From Caulobacter segnis (lineage in GTDB: Bacteria > Pseudomonadota > Alphaproteobacteria > Caulobacterales > Caulobacteraceae): DNA of 47,547 nucleotides. Positions 41,824 to 47,547 of the stretch are shown here, piece after piece. Positions within the stretch are counted from its first letter, which is position 1; every line of letters begins with the position of its first letter. Under the pieces are notes generated by a model. The model was not told the DNA's origin. It did no database searches and saw only the letters and a program-made list of their open reading frames with translations. The translations under genes and the position numbers were made by a program. The stretch spans positions 1-47,547 of the forward strand of contig NZ_QFQZ01000032.1 of assembly GCF_003243465.1 (NCBI RefSeq), written 5' to 3'.

Positions 41824-41898
41824 TCCGGGACCTCGATTTTCAGCCAGGTCCCGGATTTCGGGCCTCCTGCTTTCAGATCAAGGGTTTGTCCGGGACCT
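41824..41898. other. Candidate origin of transfer (oriT): inverted repeat plus third direct copy before the relaxase
   Basis: TCCGGGACCT (41824-41833) and AGGTCCCGGA (41846-41855) form a perfect 10-bp inverted repeat around a 12-base AT-richer spacer. A third copy, TCCGGGACCT, lies at 41889-41898, 18 bases before the relaxase start codon. The gap carries no convincing gene. Inverted repeat plus iterated arm next to a relaxase gene is the usual oriT look; the nic site is not known. Confidence 0.5.
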
Positions 41899-41916
41899 TC
41901 CGCCGGAGCAGGCGCC

Positions 41917-43635
41917 ATGGCTGAGGATCTGGACTTCTTCCTGCGCCTGGGCCGTATCGGCGATCGCGGCGCAAGCAACGGCGCACGGACCCGCAGCTTC
42001 GTCAGCGAGGTGCTGGGCGCGGCGCGTCAGAGCGGGCAGGGGGCTCTGGGTCTTAAGACCCCAGGCCGCTACCGACGCTCCGGACGGGGCCGCCACGCCA
42101 CTCGGCCGGCCAGAACCTTCAGCCGGCGTGTGGTCGTCAAGGCCCGGATCGTACGACATAGGGGCAACCGCTACACCGCCGCGCCGCTGGCCATGCACTT
42201 GCGCTATCTTCGGCGCGAGGGGGTCACGCGTGACGGCTCGGTCGCGGAGATGTTCGACCGCGACGGAACCGCCGACCACGCCGCCTTCGCCCAGCGTTGC
42301 GAGGACGACCGCCATCATTTCCGCTTCATCGTCTCGCCCGAGGACTCCGCCGCGCTGGCGGACCTTCGAGCCGCCACGCGCGACTTGATGGCCCAGGCCG
42401 AGGTGGATCTTGGCACAAGGCTCGACTGGGTTGCGGTCGACCACTGGAATACCGACCACCCTCATGTCCACATCCTCATCCGGGGCGTCGGCGACGATGG
42501 ACGCGACCTCGTCATCGATCCCGACTACATGACCCGCGGCTTGCGTCAGCGCGCCGAAGCCCTGGTCTCGCTTGAGCTTGGTCCTCGCACGCCCGAAGAG
42601 TTGGCGGCCAGTCTGGATCGCGAGGTCGAGGCCGACCGATGGACCAGTCTCGATCGGGCGCTGCAGAAGCAGATCGCTGATGACGGCTTGATTGATCTGC
42701 GACCAGAGGCGGGAAGCGCGAAGGGCGCCGAGCAGCGGCGGCTGATCGGTCGGGTTCAGCACCTGAAGCGTCTCGGCCTGGCGGAAGACCATCAGGGCCA
42801 TTGGCGTCTGGCCGAACACCTGGAGCCACGACTTCGAGCCCTGGGCGAGCGCGGCGACATCATCAAGACCCTTCATCGGGCGTTTCAGGACGCCGACCGG
42901 GATCTCGCCGATCTGCGGATCCAGGCCGAAGATCTTGAAGCTCCGATCATGGGCCGTCTGGTCGACCGAGGTCTCCATGACGAGCTCACTGGCCGAGCCT
43001 ATGTCGTCGTCGACGGTCTCGATGGCCGGCTGCATCACTTCCGCTTCAGAGACCTAGGCGCGACGGGCGACACGCCGGTCGACGGCCTGGTCGAGATCAG
43101 GACGCGCCACGTCGAGGGCGGCAAGCCGGTGCTTGACCTGGTGCATCGCGCCGACCTGCCGCTCGAACGTCAGGTCCAGGCCTCCGGTGCGACCTGGCTG
43201 GACCGCCAGCTCGTGGTCCCCGATCCCGCGCCCCTGGCCGATCATGGCTTTGGCCGGGAGGTCCGCGACGCCATCGAACAGCGGCGCGCTCAGCTTCAGG
43301 CCCAGGGTTTGGCGGACCGCCATGGTCGGCCCCGCCCGGGGCTGATCGCCAAGCTTCGGGCAAATGAACTGCAGCGCACCGCGGTCAACGTCGCCGCCGA
43401 GACGGGCGCGAGCTGGGAGCAGGTCAAGCCAGGCGACGAGGTCGCGGGGATCTATCGCCGACGCCTCGACCTCATCTCCGGCCGCTTTGCGATGATCGAC
43501 GACGGCATGGGCTTTCAGTTGGTGCCTTGGACGCGGGCGCTGGAAGAGCGGCTCGGCCAGGAGGTGAAGGGAACGATGAGCCTGGGTGGCGGGGTCGACT
43601 GGGCGCTGGGACGCAAGCGGGGGATTGGACTTTGA
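41917..43635 (+). CDS. Relaxase (VirD2-like, DUF3363)
   Basis: 572 residues from the ATG at 41917, with CGGAG upstream; the family opening EDLDFFLRLGRIGDRG supports this start. The three-His metal motif is visible in DHWNTDHPHVHILIRGVGDDG, together with RFIVSPEDSAALADL and LQRQ-type basic helices. The DUF3363 region fills the C-terminal two thirds. It nicks oriT and leads the strand into the recipient. The coupling-protein gene follows 13 bases later. Confidence 0.92.
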   Translation: MAEDLDFFLRLGRIGDRGASNGARTRSFVSEVLGAARQSGQGALGLKTPGRYRRSGRGRHATRPARTFSRRVVVKARIVRHRGNRYTAAPLAMHLRYLRREGVTRDGSVAEMFDRDGTADHAAFAQRCEDDRHHFRFIVSPEDSAALADLRAATRDLMAQAEVDLGTRLDWVAVDHWNTDHPHVHILIRGVGDDGRDLVIDPDYMTRGLRQRAEALVSLELGPRTPEELAASLDREVEADRWTSLDRALQKQIADDGLIDLRPEAGSAKGAEQRRLIGRVQHLKRLGLAEDHQGHWRLAEHLEPRLRALGERGDIIKTLHRAFQDADRDLADLRIQAEDLEAPIMGRLVDRGLHDELTGRAYVVVDGLDGRLHHFRFRDLGATGDTPVDGLVEIRTRHVEGGKPVLDLVHRADLPLERQVQASGATWLDRQLVVPDPAPLADHGFGREVRDAIEQRRAQLQAQGLADRHGRPRPGLIAKLRANELQRTAVNVAAETGASWEQVKPGDEVAGIYRRRLDLISGRFAMIDDGMGFQLVPWTRALEERLGQEVKGTMSLGGGVDWALGRKRGIGL

Positions 43636-43648
43636 AAGGTCAAAACCC

Positions 43649-45604
43649 ATGAGCGGAACGAAAATCGTTTGGGACCAGATATTGGTCGTCGCCGTCTTGG
43701 CCGTGGCTGGTGTCTGGGCCGCCACGCAGTGGACGGCATGGAGTCTGGGCTTCCAGGCACAGTTGGGTCCACCCTGGTTCTGGCTTGGCGACTGGCCGAT
43801 CTATCCGCCGCCGGCATTCTTCATCTGGTGGTTCGTCTACGACGCCTATGCGCCGGCGGTGTTCGCGCGCGGCGCGTTTATCGCGGCCGCCGGCGCGTTG
43901 AGCGCCGTCTTCGTGGCGATCGGCATGTCAATCTGGCGCGCGCGCGAGGCCAAGAAAGTCACGACCTACGGATCGGCGCGCTGGGCCAACCTGGAAGAGG
44001 CGAAGGCGGCGGGCCTGCTCGGCGCCGACGGCGTGATGCTGGGCCGTCTGAAGGACCACTATCTACGTCACGATGGGCCAGAGCACGTTTTGTGCTTCGC
44101 GCCGACCCGATCGGGCAAAGGTGTCGGCTTGGTCGTTCCGACCCTGCTGACCTGGCCGGGCGCGGCCGTCGTGCACGACATCAAGGGTGAGAACTGGGAG
44201 CTGACCGCCGCGTGCCGAGCAAAGGTGGGGCCGGTGCTTCTTTTCGACCCGACCAACCCGGCGTCGTGCGCCTACAATCCGCTCCTGGAGGTGCGTCGGG
44301 GCCCCACCGAGGTCAGGGACGTTCAGAATATCGCCGACATCCTGGTGGACCCTGATGGGGCGCTGGAGCGCCGGTCGCACTGGGATAAGACCAGTCACAG
44401 CCTTCTGGTCGGCGCCATTCTACACGTTCTCTACGCCGAGACCGACAAGACTCTGGCGGGCGTGGCCAACTTCCTGGCCGATCCGCGCCGGACCATCGAG
44501 GCGACCCTGAGGGCGATGATGGCGACGCGCCATCTCGGGGACGTGATTCACCCCGTTGTGGCCAGCGCGGCCCGGGAGCTACTGAACAAAAGCGACAACG
44601 AAAGATCGGGGGTGTTGTCGACGGCGATGTCGTTCCTTGGCCTCTATCGGGATCCGATCGTCTCGACCGTGACGGCGCGTTGCGATTGGCGGATCGACGA
44701 CCTGGTAGCGCCTAGCCGACCGGCGACGCTTTACCTGGTGGTGCCGCCGTCCGACATCAGCCGTACACGACCCCTGATCCGATTGATCCTCAACCAGATC
44801 GGCCGCCGCCTGACCGAAGGCCTGGAGACAGCGCGTCATCGACCTCGGTTGCTGCTGATGCTCGACGAGTTTCCGGCGCTTGGAAGGCTAGACTTTTTCG
44901 AGCAGGCGATGGCCTTCATGGCCGGCTATCGGATCAAAGCTTTCCTGATCGCGCAAAGCCTCAATCAGATCGCCAAGGCCTACGGCGAGAACAATTCCAT
45001 CTTGGACAACTGTCACGTCCGGGTGGCGTTCTCGACCAACGACGAACGCACCGCCCGACGCATCAGCGACAGTCTCGGCACCGCCACGGAGATGCGGGCC
45101 ATGAAGAACTACGCCGGGCACCGCCTCTCACCCTGGCTTGGCCACCTGATGGTGAGCCGCCAAGAAACCGCTCGACCACTGCTGACGCCTGGCGAGGTGA
45201 TGCAGCTTCCCGCGGATGAGGCTCTAGTGCAAGTGTCGGGGTTGCCGCCCATCCGGGCGACGAAGGTCCGCTATTTCTTGGATCGTGAGTTGGCCGGCCG
45301 CGTGGCCAAACCGCCGGCGAACCTCGGGGCGTTGCCCCAAGGACCATCGTTGGACTGGACCGCGGCGATCGCTACGGAAGTGGCGCGAACGCCGGCTACT
45401 AGTGGACAGGCGGATGAAGGCGGACATCGCCTTGCACCAGAGTTCGAGGCGCCTGTCCGGCCGCCGACCGAACAGGTGCCGCCGGAGAACTGGCTTGACC
45501 TGGACCCCGACGGCGATGAGGCGACACAGGCCGAACAGCAGCGCCGGTTTCGGGTTGCCGCGCGCCAGGCCGCGCTCGATCCCGATGACGGCATTCCGCT
45601 GTGA
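43649..45604 (+). CDS. Type IV coupling protein (VirD4/TraG)
   Basis: 651 residues. Two N-terminal membrane helices (about 10-30 and 75-95) are followed by the TraG ATPase domain with Walker A at 151-160 (FAPTRSGKGVGL) and Walker B LLLMLDEFPALG. The AQSLNQI and GLPPIRATK segments are typical. It links the relaxosome to the secretion channel. The GTG of the next gene overlaps its stop. Confidence 0.95.
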   Translation: MSGTKIVWDQILVVAVLAVAGVWAATQWTAWSLGFQAQLGPPWFWLGDWPIYPPPAFFIWWFVYDAYAPAVFARGAFIAAAGALSAVFVAIGMSIWRAREAKKVTTYGSARWANLEEAKAAGLLGADGVMLGRLKDHYLRHDGPEHVLCFAPTRSGKGVGLVVPTLLTWPGAAVVHDIKGENWELTAACRAKVGPVLLFDPTNPASCAYNPLLEVRRGPTEVRDVQNIADILVDPDGALERRSHWDKTSHSLLVGAILHVLYAETDKTLAGVANFLADPRRTIEATLRAMMATRHLGDVIHPVVASAARELLNKSDNERSGVLSTAMSFLGLYRDPIVSTVTARCDWRIDDLVAPSRPATLYLVVPPSDISRTRPLIRLILNQIGRRLTEGLETARHRPRLLLMLDEFPALGRLDFFEQAMAFMAGYRIKAFLIAQSLNQIAKAYGENNSILDNCHVRVAFSTNDERTARRISDSLGTATEMRAMKNYAGHRLSPWLGHLMVSRQETARPLLTPGEVMQLPADEALVQVSGLPPIRATKVRYFLDRELAGRVAKPPANLGALPQGPSLDWTAAIATEVARTPATSGQADEGGHRLAPEFEAPVRPPTEQVPPENWLDLDPDGDEATQAEQQRRFRVAARQAALDPDDGIPL

Positions 45605-46029
45605 GCGGCGCCGTGAAAATCCAGACCAAGGTCTTCCTGACGCGGGATCTCTCCCAAGCCCTCGATGCCGCTGCCCGGCGCATGAAGCGATCGAAGTCAG
45701 AAATCGTCCAGGCGGCGGTGGCCTCATACCTGTCGCCAGACAGCGGCGAGGCGGCCGAAGCCGCGCTCACCAGGCGCCTTGACCGGATCAGCCGCGCGAT
45801 CGATCGCCTGGAGCGGGATGTGACCATTTCCAACGAAGCGGTGGCGCTCTTCGTCAAGGCCTGGCTGACGGCGACCCCCAGCCTAACCGGGGGCGATCAG
45901 CGAGCTCAGAGTGCCAAGGGGCAGGAGCGTTATGCAGGATTTCTGGAGGCTCTATCGCGCCGGTTGGCTTCGGGGCGACTGCTGCGCAGCGAGGTGCTTG
46001 AGGAGAGCGAGGGGAAGGGGGGGAAGTGA
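45601..46029 (+). CDS. CopG/ribbon-helix-helix domain protein of the conjugation module
   Basis: 142 residues, GTG start overlapping the TraG stop. The N-terminal ribbon-helix-helix (VKIQTKVFLTRDLSQALDAAARRMKRSKSEIVQAAVASYL) is followed by a coiled helix (LTRRLDRISRAIDRLERDV). In related elements this gene sits between traG and trbB and is thought to be a regulator. Here no trb gene follows, so it is the last recognisable conjugation gene. Confidence 0.85.
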   Translation: MSGAVKIQTKVFLTRDLSQALDAAARRMKRSKSEIVQAAVASYLSPDSGEAAEAALTRRLDRISRAIDRLERDVTISNEAVALFVKAWLTATPSLTGGDQRAQSAKGQERYAGFLEALSRRLASGRLLRSEVLEESEGKGGK

Positions 46030-46285
46030 CTCTAAGGCGAACCTGGGAAGGTCCGCTTGCGGTCGGCCAGTATCGATTGATCTTCCGCACGATCTCGCCT
46101 TTCGGGCCGACCTCGACGATGCTCGTGAGAAACGGAGTGAACAGGCCGAACATGACGTGGCGAACTTCGTTGACAAAGAGTGCATCGCGCGCGCGTAGGT
46201 TCAACGGCCGTCGCTCGGCGCCCCGTGCAGATCCTGGTGTGCCGCTAGCTAACATCTCTCAGGAGGGAACCGGCGTACTCGAAGC

Positions 46286-47011
46286 GTGACCTTCCCACAT
46301 TGTCGCGCGTACGTTGTGAGGCTAGCCTGTTGCAAACAGAGAGCGGGGGCTCCCGGCGTCTTGACCGTTTCCAATGTCTATATTGACGAGCCGACCCGGC
46401 AGTTCCGCGACGCCATGCGCCTGCTCTTCATTCTGGCCGAGTGCGGCGACGCCTTGGCCGATCCCCTGCCAGTTCCGCTCGCGGTTCTCGTTATCGGCTC
46501 TCAGAAGCGTCTGCAGAAAATGGATTTCTGGGTCCGAAATCCCGACCACCTCGCGCATGCGCTGCTCAACCTCTACAGCGAAACCAACGAAGCCAAGTGG
46601 CTGCGGCAGGCCCAAGCGATTTTGGGCACCGAGGAACCAGAAGTTCGTCGGGACGCCATGGCCAAATACCTCTACGGGGCCTTCGAGCCGATCGACACGG
46701 GCTTGGCGCCCCTGATCAGTTACGGTCTTGCCCAGACTTTGCGTCACCCACAAACCCGGCGCCAGCGCTACTTCCTTCTCCAGCGGGGTGCCGAGGTTGC
46801 TGCGCGGATGGTTGCCGAACTCGCCGAGGCGAAGTGGTACGCCGATCGCGCCCGCCTAGTCGGAGAGCTTTGCAGCGGGCGCTCGGGGGAGGATTTGGCT
46901 CGTATGCAATACCAACAACCAGAATACGCCAACGCGCCCAACGGCGAGACCATTGCGTCCATCGCCGCCCAAGTTCGCGCAAGGCTGGCCAATCTTGAGG
47001 GGCGCTCGTGA
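46286..47011 (+). CDS. Unrecognised protein coupled to an SMC-like ATPase gene
   Basis: 241 residues if it starts at the GTG at 46286, 216 if at the TTG at 46361, from where the sequence looks more protein-like (TVSNVYIDEPTRQFRDAMRL). It is soluble and mostly helical: LLFILAECGDALADPLPVPL, AVLVIGSQKRLQKMDFWVRN, PDHLAHALLNLY, and a long second half with APLISYGLAQTLRH. Its stop overlaps the start of the ATPase gene, so the two are made together. The size, position and P-L-A-V-L-V-x-x-S-x-x-R-L-x-K segment recall middle components of three-component ABC-ATPase defence cassettes. That is a weak analogy; no family was recognised. Confidence 0.7.
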   Translation: MTFPHCRAYVVRLACCKQRAGAPGVLTVSNVYIDEPTRQFRDAMRLLFILAECGDALADPLPVPLAVLVIGSQKRLQKMDFWVRNPDHLAHALLNLYSETNEAKWLRQAQAILGTEEPEVRRDAMAKYLYGAFEPIDTGLAPLISYGLAQTLRHPQTRRQRYFLLQRGAEVAARMVAELAEAKWYADRARLVGELCSGRSGEDLARMQYQQPEYANAPNGETIASIAAQVRARLANLEGRS

Positions 47012-47547
47012 GCAAACCGGTGACCGATCATGAGGACGGCACGCCGGCCGCCACGCCAGCGCCGATCGCGCCGTTTCGCGAAGCCGTCGCCGACAAGGCG
47101 AAAGTTACGCTCGCCGTAGTCGATCTGCTTTTGGATGAACTGAAGGTCCAGGAGGAAGCTCCGAGCCGACGAGCCGATCACCTGACGCTCCGCCGCCTGA
47201 TGTTCAGCGGAACGAAGAGGGATACGGGCCATACAGACGGTGCCTACACCTTCGAATGGAGGGACCTTACTGTCGGATTGTACGCGGCCCTGAGCAACGG
47301 CACCAACCAAGTCGGCAAAAGTACTATCCTGGAAGTCGCGCTCTGGGCGTTGCGCGGTGACACCCGGGCGCTAAAGCCCGAGGTGCGATCTTGGATCGAC
47401 ACTGTCGAGCTTGAGTTCTCGATAGGACCTGATCGCTACAGCGTCGACTTCATGGACTTCGACGCCGTCCCCCGGGGAAAACTCGTGCAAGTCTTCCCTG
47501 GTCCAGCCCGAATTCTGAAGACTTTTGAGGGCGACGACGACTTCGAA
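47008..47547 (+). CDS. SMC-like/AAA ATPase, N-terminal part (cut by the window)
   Basis: 180 residues are readable from the GTG at 47008 (inside the previous stop) to the window end with no stop. After a variable Ala/Pro-rich start, HLTLRRLMFSGTKRD and YTFEWRDLTVGLYAALS lead into a Walker A of SMC/RecN type, SNGTNQVGKSTILEVALWALRG (about residue 110), followed by a beta-rich segment (VELEFSIGPDRYSVDFMDFD). This is how large DNA-acting ABC ATPases of defence and repair systems begin. The coiled coil and Walker B would lie outside the window. Confidence 0.8.
   Translation, partial: MSKPVTDHEDGTPAATPAPIAPFREAVADKAKVTLAVVDLLLDELKVQEEAPSRRADHLTLRRLMFSGTKRDTGHTDGAYTFEWRDLTVGLYAALSNGTNQVGKSTILEVALWALRGDTRALKPEVRSWIDTVELEFSIGPDRYSVDFMDFDAVPRGKLVQVFPGPARILKTFEGDDDFE

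Noticed and set aside
41688..41924. 78-codon plus frame starting at a GTG that overlaps the transglycosylase stop
   Set aside because: It lies wholly across the inverted repeats proposed as oriT, ends inside the relaxase start and has no recognisable domain. It could be real, but the repeats explain the sequence better.
1..47547. tRNA, rRNA or CRISPR arrays
   Set aside because: No cloverleaf with a TTCRANY-type arm, rRNA sequence or regularly spaced repeat array was recognised on either strand by eye.

Overview
The window reads as chromosome of a Caulobacter-like alphaproteobacterium (Caulobacteraceae). The reasons are uniformly high G+C with dense ATGA/TGATG-overlapping genes, the block guaB - MAPEG - rsmB - guaA, an arginine-succinyltransferase (AST) operon, and a lasso-peptide locus whose cores resemble the caulonodins of Caulobacter. 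This is judged from protein motifs read by eye; no database search was run.

Positions 1-20.8 kb are ordinary chromosome. They hold the 3' part of tamB; an operon of an M20 hydrolase, astA, astD, astB and a GNAT acetyltransferase; a LytTR regulator divergent from an acyltransferase-3 membrane protein; phenylalanine 4-hydroxylase and hspQ on the minus strand; a ppx/gppA - rlmE - K+ channel operon; a tiny secreted protein with a duplicated Cys-pair motif; and guaB - MAPEG - rsmB - guaA.

From the 3' end of guaA onward the sequence is an integrated mobile element that runs past the right edge. Its backbone is split. The left part has a tyrosine integrase preceded by six TGACGGT repeats, an AlpA-like regulator, a truncated and frameshifted ParB-like gene, three DUF736 copies (one dead and inverted) and an XRE regulator. 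The right part has two small XRE repressors each with its own palindromic operator, a DUF2285 protein, a HTH protein, DUF2840, a TraF-like S26 peptidase, a lytic transglycosylase, a candidate oriT, a relaxase, the VirD4/TraG coupling protein and a CopG-type protein. The trb type IV secretion genes expected next are not seen.

Between the two backbone parts (27.2-37.9 kb) sits the main find, a complete lasso-peptide system carried as cargo. On the plus strand are a GntR regulator, two 37-codon precursor genes (predicted cores Ser1...Glu9 and Ala1...Glu9, 19 residues each), a fused B protein (leader-binding domain plus cysteine protease) and a C cyclase. Converging on these from the minus strand are an ECF sigma factor, a FecR anti-sigma factor, a TonB receptor with an STN signalling domain, and a prolyl-oligopeptidase-type enzyme matching lasso-peptide isopeptidases. 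The layout suggests a make - sense/import - linearise cycle. No ABC exporter is present. Both leaders lack the usual YxxP recognition motif.

At the right edge (46.3-47.5 kb) the conjugation module stops and a translationally coupled pair begins: an unrecognised protein and the N-terminus of an SMC-like ATPase. This could be the front of a defence-type cassette, but it is cut by the window.
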